Below are positions 36,348 through 46,891 of a DNA stretch of 64,000 nucleotides, one piece after another (position 1 is the first letter of the stretch; each line of letters opens with the position of its first letter). Made by a program: the position numbers and the translations under genes. Where the stretch lies: NCBI RefSeq assembly GCF_000717025.1, contig NZ_JNXG01000019.1, positions 65,063 to 129,062 on the forward strand, in the 5' to 3' direction. The notes beneath the pieces were generated by a model. That model saw only the letters and a program-made list of their open reading frames with translations, searched no databases and was not told where the DNA came from. The stretch comes from Streptomyces atroolivaceus (GTDB taxonomy: Bacteria > Actinomycetota > Actinomycetes > Streptomycetales > Streptomycetaceae).

Positions 36348-36890
36348 TCAGGACGCGTCCGGTTCGGCCTCGGAACCGCACGGCGTGACGCACGGCCCCT
36401 TCGCCCACCATTCCGGCAGCATCGCGATCGCCTCGTCGCCCAGCGGGTTCACGCCGGGGCCCGCCGCCAGCGAGTGGCCGACCAGGACGTGCAGGCACTT
36501 CACCCGGTCCGGCATGCCGCCCGCGCTCGGGAAGCCCTCCAGGACCTCGATGGCGTCGCGCCGTGCGAGGTAGTCCTCGTGCGCGGCGCGGTAGGCGGCG
36601 GCCAGCTCCGGGTCCGTGGTGAGCCGCTCGGTCATCTCCTTCATGACCCCGTTGGCCTCCAGCGTGCCGATCGCGGACGCGGCACGCGGGCAGGTCAGGT
36701 AGTACGTCGTCGGGAACGGCGTGCCGTCCTCCAGACGGGGCTGTGTCTCGACCACGTCCGGGTTGCCGCACGGACAGCGGTGCGCGATGGCGCGCAGCCC
36801 ACGCGGCGGCCGGCCGAGCTGGAGCTCGAACGCGGCGATGTCCGCATCGGTGGGCGTGGTGGATTCGGTCTGCGGAGGGGGCGTGTCCAT
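36348..36890 (-). CDS. DUF501-domain protein
   Basis: About 180 residues. The DUF501 domain has the cysteine-containing AIAHRCPCGNPDVVETQPRL and TTYYLTCPRAASAIGTLEA segments, plus an invariant-looking GGMPDRVKCLHVLVGHSLA block and a C-terminal acidic tail. The cysteines suggest metal binding. In actinobacteria this gene stands between divIC and ppx; its function is unknown. I prefer ATG 36890 (AAGG upstream) over ATG 36908. Confidence 0.92.
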   Translation of the reverse strand: MDTPPPQTESTTPTDADIAAFELQLGRPPRGLRAIAHRCPCGNPDVVETQPRLEDGTPFPTTYYLTCPRAASAIGTLEANGVMKEMTERLTTDPELAAAYRAAHEDYLARRDAIEVLEGFPSAGGMPDRVKCLHVLVGHSLAAGPGVNPLGDEAIAMLPEWWAKGPCVTPCGSEAEPDAS

Positions 36891-36992
36891 GCCTGCCTTG
36901 AATGTCATCGGTCGGACTGTATGAATCGGTGCGGGGGGAGGGCTGGGCGCGGAGGGACCGTCGTGGTCACCGGACCCGGCGCGGGGGCGGGG

Positions 36993-37463
36993 TCACTCGC
37001 GGTCCGCGCTGTCGACGCCGTCCCACAGGTTGGAGTGCCAGGGCCGCCCCGTCGCCCCCGGCTCGCCCCGCCGCACCTCGGCCGCGTCCGGGTCGACCAC
37101 CGTGTAGGCGGTCTCGCCGGGCATCACGTAGTGGAGGTGCTGGCGTGCGAGACGACGGATGTACGCGTCGTCCTTGAGCCGCGCCTTCTCGTCGCGCAGC
37201 TCCTCGGTGCGCTGGCGGGCCTCCTGCGAGAGCCTCTCCTGTTCCGCGATCTGGTCGCGCTGGGAGATGTACTGCCGCATGGGATACGCGAGGGCGACCA
37301 CGAGGGAACAGACGATCAGGGCGAGGAACGCGGCCCGGCCGGTGAGCCGGGAGCGGCGGGCCTGCCTGCGGTTCTGGGACCGGTAGACGCGGGCCGCCGT
37401 CTGCTCACCGAGCAGCCGCAGCCTGGTCGCGGTGGAGAACCGGTCGCGGTTCTTCCCGGCCAT
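36993..37463 (-). CDS. divIC: Septum formation initiator DivIC/FtsB
   Basis: A 156-residue bitopic membrane protein: a basic cytoplasmic N terminus, one transmembrane helix (about 44-62, AAFLALIVCSLVVALAYPM), a coiled coil (RDQIAEQERLSQEARQRTEE) and a conserved segment YIRRLARQHLHYVMPGET. DivIC joins FtsL and FtsQ in the divisome. Its place right after enolase is conserved in Gram-positive high-GC genomes. Confidence 0.95.
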   Translation of the reverse strand: MAGKNRDRFSTATRLRLLGEQTAARVYRSQNRRQARRSRLTGRAAFLALIVCSLVVALAYPMRQYISQRDQIAEQERLSQEARQRTEELRDEKARLKDDAYIRRLARQHLHYVMPGETAYTVVDPDAAEVRRGEPGATGRPWHSNLWDGVDSADRE

Positions 37464-37487
37464 GTCTCACGCCTCCCCGTTACGCAC

Positions 37488-37530
37488 GTCCGTCCCCGCA
37501 CACGGTACGGGACCGGATGCGGGGACGGAC
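37488..37530 (-). terminator. Terminator after enolase
   Basis: A perfect 13-bp inverted repeat GTCCGTCCCCGCA (37488-37500) / TGCGGGGACGGAC (37518-37530). Some read-through to divIC is likely since divIC starts only 25 bases further on. Confidence 0.8.
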
Positions 37531-37557
37531 GGAGGCTGGTGCCCCGGACGCGGGCTG

Positions 37558-40062
<2,505 letters not shown>

Positions 40063-40241
40063 TCGAAGGTGCCCGCGGTGCGAGCGGCTCCGACCGTAAT
40101 CACAGACAACCCCGACATTCAAAGATGGACATAACGGCTAATCAGCCCGTACCGGTCCGACAGGGGGAGTCGTTTCCGCAGGTCGGAGCCAATTTGGACG
40201 GACCGGACGGACAGGGCGCGCCAGTTGAAGCAAAGAGACCC

Positions 40242-40268
40242 ATGTCTCACTTACGCATAAGTGGACAT
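40242..40268. repeat. Palindromic element between rpfC and the rpfA leader
   Basis: ATGTC (40242-40246) and CACTTA (40248-40253) pair with TAAGTG (40258-40263) and GACAT (40264-40268) around CGCA, leaving one bulged T. It is A/T-rich for this genome and lies about 180 bases upstream of the riboswitch; it could be a regulator site for rpfA or the end of the rpfC transcript. Confidence 0.6.
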
Positions 40269-40314
40269 AGGCCTCTGAACTACCCCTGCTTTCGGGGCGT
40301 TTTCCCGCTTTTGA

Positions 40315-41331
40315 TCAGTTGGCGCCGGTGGTCTCCGTCCGGGCGTCCTGCGCGTCCGCACCGAGGCCGGTACCGAGGTCCAGGCTCTGGCCCGGAAGGA
40401 TCAGGTCAGGGTCGGAGCCCAGCTCCGTCCTGTTGGCCTCGTAGAGCGCGGTCCAGCCGCCGGGAAGCTCCTGCGCGTCGGCGATCGCCCAGAGGTTGTC
40501 GCCCTCACGGACGGTGTACGCCCCCTCCGCGCCCTGACGCGCGTCGGAGTCGCCCCGCGAGGCGTGACGGCCGGACTCGCCGCGCCCGTCGCCCAGCTCC
40601 GGTCCGGTGCTCGCCTCGGGAGCCGGTACGCCACGGTGCTTTCCACCCTTCGCCCCGTCACCCTTCGCCCCGTCACCCCTCGACGCACCGGACGTCCCGG
40701 AGGCCTCGGGGGACGGAGTGGCGGACGGAGACGCCTCGCCGGCCTCGTCACCCTCGTCCGGGCCGTCGGACGCGCTTCCGCTCGCCCCGTCCTTCGCACC
40801 GGAGTCGCCGGAGCGGTCGGAGTCGTCGGAGTCCTCCGCCTCGCCGGCGGCGTCCGCCGGGTCCGACGCCTCCGGTGAGGGGGTTTCGGACGGGGTCGCG
40901 GTGTCCGAGGGCTCGGCGGCCGCCTCGCCGCCCGGGTCGATGCCGGGCAGCGTCCCGTCCAGGGCGAGGCCGGAGATCACCGCGCAGCTGGCCCACGCCT
41001 GGGAGCCCTCCTCGTCGAGCACCTTCTCCGCGACCGCGATCTGCTGCGAGCGGCTCGCCAGGTCCGCACGGGGCGCGTACGCCGTGCCTCCGTACGCGGA
41101 CCAGGTGTCCTGCGAGAACTGCAGGCCGCCGTAGTAGCCGTTGCCGAGGTCGGCGCTCCACATGCCGCCGCTCTCGCATTCGGCGACCCGGTCCCAGGTC
41201 GACGCCTCGGCGGCCTGCGCGCCGCCCGCACCGAGCAGCGGGATGGCGATGGCCGACCCTGTGACGCCTGCGGCGACGACGATGGCGGGTGCCTGGCGAG
41301 GGCGACGGTGTCTGCCGGTCGCGGAGCCCAT
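40315..41331 (-). CDS. rpfC: Second Rpf protein with long acidic linker and LysM domain
   Basis: A 338-residue secreted protein. Signal peptide ending in GGAQAA; Rpf domain TWDRVAECESGGMWSADLGN and [18 protein letters not shown] with catalytic Glu; then about 140 residues of low-complexity Ser/Asp/Glu/Gly/Pro linker that could span the cell wall; then a LysM module (YTVREGDNLWAIADAQELPG to LILPGQSLDLG). It is a tandem paralogue of rpfA but lacks a riboswitch. ATG with GGAAGG at 7 bases. The symbol follows the S. coelicolor order from memory. Confidence 0.9.
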   Translation of the reverse strand: MGSATGRHRRPRQAPAIVVAAGVTGSAIAIPLLGAGGAQAAEASTWDRVAECESGGMWSADLGNGYYGGLQFSQDTWSAYGGTAYAPRADLASRSQQIAVAEKVLDEEGSQAWASCAVISGLALDGTLPGIDPGGEAAAEPSDTATPSETPSPEASDPADAAGEAEDSDDSDRSGDSGAKDGASGSASDGPDEGDEAGEASPSATPSPEASGTSGASRGDGAKGDGAKGGKHRGVPAPEASTGPELGDGRGESGRHASRGDSDARQGAEGAYTVREGDNLWAIADAQELPGGWTALYEANRTELGSDPDLILPGQSLDLGTGLGADAQDARTETTGAN

Positions 41332-41379
41332 GGGATTGCCTTCCGTGTGACTGACATGTGACGGGTGAGTCGAACGGTG

Positions 41380-41409
41380 AACCTAGCCCTACTCGAACGT
41401 GTGTCACAA
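41380..41409 (-). promoter_or_regulatory. Candidate rpfC promoter
   Basis: Leftward -35 TTGTGA (41404-41409) and -10 TAGGTT (41380-41385) with an 18-base spacer, about 50 bases before the rpfC start. Confidence 0.5.
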
Positions 41410-41436
41410 GTCGATGCAGCGGAGATCACGTGAAAG

Positions 41437-42732
41437 TCACGGAGTTGACAGCGTGTCACCTTTACCGGCCGGATTCCCCGGATCGAACTCCACGGGAAGC
41501 GTGCGCAGTCCACGCATGATGAGCCCGCCGCGCCACCGCAAATCGGCAGGTTCCGCAGCGAGCCGCAGGTCGGGGAGGCGTCTCAACAGCGTCGCCAGCG
41601 CCACCCGGCCCTCCAGCCGGGCCAGCGGCGCGCCCACGCAGTAGTGGATGCCGTGCCCGTAGCCGAGGTGCTGATTGTCACTCCGTGCGAGATCCAGGGT
41701 GTCCGCATCCTGGAACCGCTCGGGATCCCGGTCGGCGGCGGCCAGCACCACGAGAACGGGGTCCCCCACCGCGATGTCCTGCCCTCCCAGGTTCACGGGT
41801 TCGGTGGCGTAGCGCCACGTCGCGAGCTCCACCGGTCCGTCGTAGCGCAGCAGCTCCTCGATGCCCGTGGCGAGCAGCTCCGTCTCCCCGGCGGCCAGCG
41901 AGCGTTCCAGGCGTTCACGCTGGGCCGGGTTGCGCAGCAGCGCGTAGGTGCCGTTGCCGATGAGATTCACCGTCGTCTCGAAACCGGCGAAGAGGAGGAT
42001 GAAGGCCATGGCGGCGGCCTCGTTCTCACTGAGGTGCTCACCGTGGTCGCTCGCCCGGATCAGCCCGGAGATCAGGTCGTCGCCGGGATTCTCCCTCTTG
42101 CGGTGGATGAGTTCGGCGAGGTAGCCGCGCATCTTCTTGACCGATCTGGCCACCCCGCCGCGCGGCCCCCCGCCGTGCCGGATCATCATGCCCGCCCAGT
42201 CGCGGAAGTCGTCCTGGTCCTCGCGCGGCACACCGAGCAGGTCGCAGATCGCGTAGATGGGGAGGGGGAAGGCGAAGTCATGGATGAGGTCCGCCTTCCC
42301 CTCCTCGATGAAGCTGTCGATGAGGCGGTCCGTCAGTTCCTGCACGCGCGGCGCGAACTCCGCGACCCGGCGCGGGGTGAACGCCTTGGACACGAGCCGG
42401 CGCAGCCGGGTGTGGTCCGGGGGGTCGATGTTCAGCAGATGCGTCATCAGCTCCGCCTTGCGCTCCCCCGGGATGCCCGTCTTGCCCTTGGCGTTGGCGG
42501 ACCCCGCATGGTGGGCCGGGTTCTTGGAGAGCCGGGTGTCGGCGAGGGCCTGCCTGGCGTCGGCGTACCGGGTCACCAGCCAGGCCTCGACACCGCTGGG
42601 CAGCGCCGTGCGGTGCACGGGGCTGTGCTCGCGGAGCCAGGCATAGGCCGGGTACGGGTCGGTGGCGAACTCCCAGGTGAAGAGTTCGGGCGCTGCGTCG
42701 GGCGCGGGGGCGCTCTCGGGGCTGTCGTTCAC
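41437..42732 (-). CDS. Cytochrome P450 (CYP107-like)
   Basis: A 431-residue soluble P450. I-helix AGFETT, ExxR in EELLR, and the haem loop YGHGIHYCVGAPLAR with Cys365 as thiolate ligand. The haem-loop Phe of the usual FGxGxHxCxG is Tyr here. From memory the syntenic S. coelicolor gene is CYP107P1. There is no ferredoxin or reductase gene nearby. GTG start overlaps the mazG stop (GTGA), so it is translationally coupled to a nucleotide-housekeeping gene. Confidence 0.93.
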   Translation of the reverse strand: MNDSPESAPAPDAAPELFTWEFATDPYPAYAWLREHSPVHRTALPSGVEAWLVTRYADARQALADTRLSKNPAHHAGSANAKGKTGIPGERKAELMTHLLNIDPPDHTRLRRLVSKAFTPRRVAEFAPRVQELTDRLIDSFIEEGKADLIHDFAFPLPIYAICDLLGVPREDQDDFRDWAGMMIRHGGGPRGGVARSVKKMRGYLAELIHRKRENPGDDLISGLIRASDHGEHLSENEAAAMAFILLFAGFETTVNLIGNGTYALLRNPAQRERLERSLAAGETELLATGIEELLRYDGPVELATWRYATEPVNLGGQDIAVGDPVLVVLAAADRDPERFQDADTLDLARSDNQHLGYGHGIHYCVGAPLARLEGRVALATLLRRLPDLRLAAEPADLRWRGGLIMRGLRTLPVEFDPGNPAGKGDTLSTP

Positions 42733-43715
42733 TCCTCGACGCTATCGGGAGGGGTGCCGAGGCCCTCCGCCGCCCGGATCGCGTCCCGGTAGGCGCGGGC
42801 GGCGGCCCGCAGGGCGGCCTCCGGGTCGGTGCCGTCCTGCTCGGCCCGTACGGCGAGGGCGAGCAGCCGGTCCCCGACCCCGTCGCCGTCGGGGAGCGCG
42901 ACGTCGAGGCCCTCGGCACGGACCCTGCTGCCGAGCTTGGCCGCCAGCGCCAGACCGGGCTGGCCGAGCGGCACCCCGTCGGTGACCGAGGCGCGCTGCT
43001 TCTCGATCGCCTTCGTCCGCAGCCAGTGCGCGTGGACGTCCTCCGGGGTCTCGGCGGTCTCGTCGCCGAAGACATGCGGGTGCCGGTGGACCAGCTTGTC
43101 GACGATCGTGGCGGCGACGTCGTCGATACCGAACGGCTCCTCCTGGTCCTCCTGCGCGATGCGCGCGTGGAAGACGACCTGGAGCAGTACGTCGCCGAGC
43201 TCCTCGCGCAGTTCCTCGCGGTCGCCGTCCTCGATCGCCTCGACCAGTTCGTACGCCTCCTCGATGGCGTACTTCGCGAGGCCCTCGTGCGTCTTCTGCG
43301 AGGTCCACGGGCATTCGAGCCGGATCCGGTCCATGACCTGGACCAGATCCAGGAGCCGCGCCCCGGGCAGGTCGTACGAACCGGGCAGCAGCTCCAGGTC
43401 CGGCATCCGCACCCGGCCCGAACCGCCGAGCCGGGCCAGGCCGTCGGTGAGCCGCTGGTCGCCCTCGCCTCCCACGAGCACCACCACGGTCCTGCCGCCC
43501 GCGCAGTCGTCCACGAGTTCCTCGGCCGAGGGCGCGGTGTGCTCCACGGCGACACCCGCCTCCCGCAGATACGGCAGCTGCGGGTGGTCCCGCCCGGCGC
43601 ACAGCACCCGGTCGGCGGCGTGAAGCGTCTGCCAGGCGGGCCAGGACAGCAGACCGGGGGCGACCCGGTGGCTGGCGGTGAGCAGGACGATGCGGCCGGG
43701 ATCTTCAGCGTTCAC
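42729..43715 (-). CDS. mazG: MazG-family nucleoside triphosphate pyrophosphohydrolase with N-terminal extra domain
   Basis: A 328-residue protein. The MazG domain starts near residue 125 (RLECPWTSQKTHEGLAKYAI, then EEAYELVEAI and EELGDVLLQVVFHARIA, with the metal-binding Glu/Asp pattern). The first 115 residues resemble a degenerate tetrapyrrole-methylase-like fold seen in actinobacterial MazG proteins. It hydrolyses non-canonical NTPs. GTG start 30 bases downstream of the SurA-like gene, which it follows in a leftward operon. Confidence 0.92.
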   Translation of the reverse strand: MNAEDPGRIVLLTASHRVAPGLLSWPAWQTLHAADRVLCAGRDHPQLPYLREAGVAVEHTAPSAEELVDDCAGGRTVVVLVGGEGDQRLTDGLARLGGSGRVRMPDLELLPGSYDLPGARLLDLVQVMDRIRLECPWTSQKTHEGLAKYAIEEAYELVEAIEDGDREELREELGDVLLQVVFHARIAQEDQEEPFGIDDVAATIVDKLVHRHPHVFGDETAETPEDVHAHWLRTKAIEKQRASVTDGVPLGQPGLALAAKLGSRVRAEGLDVALPDGDGVGDRLLALAVRAEQDGTDPEAALRAAARAYRDAIRAAEGLGTPPDSVEE

Positions 43716-43745
43716 GCTGTCGAATTTACCCCCGGCCGGGCGGGG

Positions 43746-44402
43746 TCAGGCCCCTGCCTCGGGCTCCTGCCCCTGCGCGGGGGTGACCTGCGTGATCCAC
43801 GGCGCCTTGTAGGTGCTCAGCTGGACCTTCTGGTTGTCCCAGCTGCCGTAGCGCGGGTTGACGTCGATGTGCAGCGCCTTCGACGCCTTGGTGAGGGCCT
43901 CCTGGACGGCCTGCATCCCCTCGGGGCTCTGCAGGTCGACGCCGAGCGCCGAGGCCAGTTTCCGGATCTGTACCTCCTGGCGGAGGGTCTGCTCGATCTG
44001 GCCGGGCGCCACCCAGCTCTGCTCCAGCATCCGCGTCCGCGCTCCCTCGTCCCCGCCGGACTGCTCGGCGACGACGCCGCGGACCTGCTGGATCTCCTTG
44101 CGGCTGACGCTCACCCCCGCGTCCTCGGCGGCCCGGTCCAGGACCTTTCCGAGGATCAGTCCGGACAGCTTGGCCCGGATCAGCTGGCCCGACTCCGTCA
44201 CCAGCTTCTCGGGCTGCTCCGAATCCTGCTGCGCGGTGCGCACGTCGGCCGCCTGCGCCTGGACCGTGGCCACGTCGATCCGGTCGCCGCCGACCACGGC
44301 CGCGGCACCGGGGTGGGCCTCGCTGCCGCAGGCGGTCAGGAGCGGCGCAGCGACGAGCGTTGCGGCGGAAAGGGCGAGCGCGGTGCGACGTCGGCGGTGC
44401 AA
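43746..44402 (-). CDS. SurA-N-like (PrsA-type chaperone) lipoprotein
   Basis: A 218-residue lipoprotein with lipobox LLTAC and a SurA N-terminal-like domain (TVQAQAADVRTAQQDSEQ, then LIRAKLSGLILGKVLDRAAE and a final PRYGSWDNQKVQLSTY). It lacks a PpiC rotamase domain, so it would be an extracytoplasmic chaperone without isomerase. TTG 44402 has GGGAGG at 5 bases. A perfect palindrome lies 20 bases upstream. Confidence 0.85.
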   Translation of the reverse strand: MHRRRRTALALSAATLVAAPLLTACGSEAHPGAAAVVGGDRIDVATVQAQAADVRTAQQDSEQPEKLVTESGQLIRAKLSGLILGKVLDRAAEDAGVSVSRKEIQQVRGVVAEQSGGDEGARTRMLEQSWVAPGQIEQTLRQEVQIRKLASALGVDLQSPEGMQAVQEALTKASKALHIDVNPRYGSWDNQKVQLSTYKAPWITQVTPAQGQEPEAGA

Positions 44403-44421
44403 AGGAGCCTCCCGGGGAGAG

Positions 44422-44441
44422 TTTGTGCATCAGTGCACAAA
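44422..44441. promoter_or_regulatory. 20-bp palindrome before the SurA-like gene
   Basis: TTTGTGCA (44422-44429) and TGCACAAA (44434-44441) are perfect inverted copies around TCAG. The form TGTGC-N6-GCACA is near the Crp/Fnr-type TGTGA-N6-TCACA. It sits 19 bases before the TTG start, so it could be an operator or a leader hairpin. Confidence 0.75.
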
Positions 44442-44571
44442 GCCTTGCGGTGATCGATGTTAGGCAGTGGACGTGATTCGGGCCACTGCTTCGACCAACG
44501 ATTTCCGGACCGGTCTGTGTGGGGTCGCGGACGAAATCCCCCGCGGCTCGTCTTTTCGGCCGTGGTCCGGC

Positions 44572-46128
44572 CTACGCGGAACCGCGTACGTCCTGGTGGT
44601 GGGTCAGTTGCCGGCGGAGCTCCGTGGGGAGGTGGTGGTGAGGGCCGTAGGCGCGCTCCGTGTCGTAGAGAAGGGCCTGCAGCTGGGCGCGGCCCGCCGC
44701 GTGGTCGCCCACACCGAGCAGGAGATGGCCGATCCGGTGGCGGATGTCGAAGGCCCGGCCGGGTCCGGCGGAGGTCGCGTAGCCGTTCTCGTAGTAGGGG
44801 AGGACGGCGCGGTACTCGACGAGGGCGGCGGCCGCCTCGCCGAGCTGCTCCAGGCACTGCGCGGCGTCGTAACGGAACTGCAGGGTCTGGGAGTCGGCGG
44901 GCCCGGCCTCCGCCGCGCGGTCGTCGGCGAGCCTGCGGAGCTCCGGCAGAGCGCGGCGGTACTGGCCGTCGTCCATCAGCGTCGCCGCGTACTGCTTGCG
45001 CAGGATCCGTACGACCGGTGAGTGCTCGCCGTGCTCCGCGGCGGCGGCCGGCAGGATGCCCCCGAGGATGTCGACGGCCTGGGTGATGCGGCCCTCACCG
45101 AGCAGCCGCTTCACGTCGTCGACCGCCCGCGCCACGTTCGGCCGGGCGGGCGGCTCCTGAGGCGCTGCGGGTGCCTGCTGGGCGGGGACGGGCACCGGTG
45201 CCGGGACGGCCGCCCGGTCGGGCCAGGGTGCGTGCGGCCGGAGGAAGGGCCGGGTCGGGTCGAGGGGTCCCGCCGGCGCTCCTCCGACGGGCAGCAGGGG
45301 CCGCAGGGACTCGTAGACCTCCTGGGCGGAGCCGGGGCGGTGCTGAGGGTCCTTGGAGAGCAGCCGCAGGACGAGTGCTTCGAGTGCCTCGGGGACCTCC
45401 GGCCTGAGATGACGGACCGGGAGGGGCGGCTCGTAGAGATGGCGGTGCAGGACCCCCAGGGCGGTGGACCCGGCGAACGGCACGTCGCCGCTGAGGAGTT
45501 CGTGCAGGACCACACCGAGGGCGTAGAGGTCGGTGTACGGGCCCACCGCGCCGCCCATCGCCTGTTCGGGGGCCATGTAGGCCGGGGAGCCGATCGGTGA
45601 TCCCGTGTGCGTCAGGCGGGTGGTGTCCGTGTCCATGACGGAGGCGATGCCCAGGTCGAGCACCGTGAGGGTGCCGTCGGGCTTCACCATCGCGTTGCGC
45701 GGCTTGAGGTCGCGGTGGACGATCGGCACGGCGTGCACCGCGGAGAGCACCGCGCACAGCTGTGCGGCGATCGCCACGGCCCAGGGCCACGGATAGGGGT
45801 CGTGCTCGGCGAGGTGGTCCGCGAGGTCGGCGCCCTCGACGTACTGCATGACGAGATAGAGGTCGTCGCCGTCACTCCCCGCGTCGTGGACGGTGACGAG
45901 ACCGGGGTGGTCGACCTGCGCGGTGACCCGGCACTCGCGGACGAACCGGCGGCGCAGGTCGTCGGCGGCCTGACTGCCGGTAGGGCCCGCCACCCGGTCG
46001 GGGCGCAGGAGCTTGACCGCGACCCTGCGGTCGAGGCGCTGGTCGTACGCCGTCCAGACCTGCCCCATACCGCCCTGGCCGAGAATGGTCGCCAGCTCGT
46101 AACGCCCTGCGATGACACGCCCGTTCAC
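44572..46128 (-). CDS. Ser/Thr protein kinase with C-terminal TPR-like region
   Basis: A 518-residue Hanks-type kinase: glycine loop GQGGMG (17-22), catalytic Lys39 in VAVK, HRDLKPRNAM (Asp139), DLG at 157-159 in place of the more usual DFG, and the SPAYMAPEQ activation-segment end. After a Pro/Ala linker (about 290-330), residues about 340-510 form alpha-helical TPR-like repeats (YAATLMDDGQYRRALPELRR, YDAAQCLEQLGEAAAALVEY). No transmembrane helix. Overlap GTGA with the upstream membrane-protein gene suggests that protein is a partner or substrate. Confidence 0.92.
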   Translation of the reverse strand: MNGRVIAGRYELATILGQGGMGQVWTAYDQRLDRRVAVKLLRPDRVAGPTGSQAADDLRRRFVRECRVTAQVDHPGLVTVHDAGSDGDDLYLVMQYVEGADLADHLAEHDPYPWPWAVAIAAQLCAVLSAVHAVPIVHRDLKPRNAMVKPDGTLTVLDLGIASVMDTDTTRLTHTGSPIGSPAYMAPEQAMGGAVGPYTDLYALGVVLHELLSGDVPFAGSTALGVLHRHLYEPPLPVRHLRPEVPEALEALVLRLLSKDPQHRPGSAQEVYESLRPLLPVGGAPAGPLDPTRPFLRPHAPWPDRAAVPAPVPVPAQQAPAAPQEPPARPNVARAVDDVKRLLGEGRITQAVDILGGILPAAAAEHGEHSPVVRILRKQYAATLMDDGQYRRALPELRRLADDRAAEAGPADSQTLQFRYDAAQCLEQLGEAAAALVEYRAVLPYYENGYATSAGPGRAFDIRHRIGHLLLGVGDHAAGRAQLQALLYDTERAYGPHHHLPTELRRQLTHHQDVRGSA

Positions 46129-46790
46129 CGGGCGTCACCCTCCTTGCGGAGGTAGTCGCTCAGCTCGTCGAGCTCGGCGCGCACCTGGTCGATGCGCTGC
46201 GGGGCCGTGGCCCTCGGCACTTCCGGCGGCGGGGTGGGAGCGGTCGGTGCGGGAGTGGGTGCGGGGACCGGGCTCCGCTGCGGGGCGGGCGGGTATCCGT
46301 AGGACGACGGGGTGGGCCGCGCGGGCGCGGTCTGCCGCGACGCGTAGCCGCCGGACGGGAACGAGGACGCGCCCGGGTGCCGGGCGCCGTACGGGCCGGG
46401 GTGCGCCCCCGGGTGGCGGCCTCCCTGTGGACCGCGGTACGGGTCGAAGTGCCGTATCTCCGCCCACAGGTAGTAGGTGACCGTGCCGACGAAGACGACC
46501 AGGATCCAGGTCAGGGTGATGACCGCCTGCCCGTCGGTCATCACCTCCTCCTCTTCCGGCAACGACCCGAGGTACGCGACGAGTCCGACGTTCAGGGCCA
46601 GTACCAGGCCGAACAGCCACCAGTCGCGCTGCTTCCGGGTGACGACGGCCAGCCGGAGCATGGCCGCCCAGGCGAGGACTCCACAGCTCAGCAGGGCGAG
46701 CGCCACGAACACCACGCGCAGTGTGACCAGCGTGGCCGAGGTGGGACTGCGCTTCGGCTGCTGCTCCGGCGGATAGCCGTAGCCGTGCAT
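46125..46790 (-). CDS. Membrane protein coupled to the kinase
   Basis: A 221-residue protein. Three transmembrane helices near residues 21-47, 58-79 and 90-112 (VVFVALALLSCGVLAWAAML, WLFGLVLALNVGLVAYLGSL, TLTWILVVFVGTVTYYLWA), then a Pro/Gly/Tyr-rich cytoplasmic tail ending in a short coiled coil (RIDQVRAELDELSDYLRKE). ATG with GGGAG at 6 bases. It may act as a membrane anchor or input for the downstream kinase (inferred). Confidence 0.85.
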   Translation of the reverse strand: MHGYGYPPEQQPKRSPTSATLVTLRVVFVALALLSCGVLAWAAMLRLAVVTRKQRDWWLFGLVLALNVGLVAYLGSLPEEEEVMTDGQAVITLTWILVVFVGTVTYYLWAEIRHFDPYRGPQGGRHPGAHPGPYGARHPGASSFPSGGYASRQTAPARPTPSSYGYPPAPQRSPVPAPTPAPTAPTPPPEVPRATAPQRIDQVRAELDELSDYLRKEGDAR

Positions 46791-46864
46791 GTGCTGCTCC
46801 CGGAGGGCGTGATGATCGGACGTGTGGCAGTGAGCGTATACACCGACAAGGACAACGGGTCCCG

Positions 46865-46885
46865 GGTTGTGCACAACCGTTGTGC
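46865..46885. promoter_or_regulatory. Palindrome GGTTGTGCACAACC plus third half-site
   Basis: A perfect 14-bp palindrome at 46865-46878 followed by TTGTGC (46880-46885), giving GCACAA-CCG-TTGTGC as a second inverted repeat. The half-site TTGTGCA is the same as in the palindrome at 44422-44441. It lies between the methylase-like gene and the membrane-protein/kinase genes. Confidence 0.7.
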
Positions 46886-46891
46886 TTCACG

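Noticed and set aside
41437..43715. A fragment of a secondary-metabolite gene cluster because of the P450
   Set aside because: The neighbours are MazG, a chaperone lipoprotein, Rpf proteins and enolase; no biosynthetic enzyme is present.
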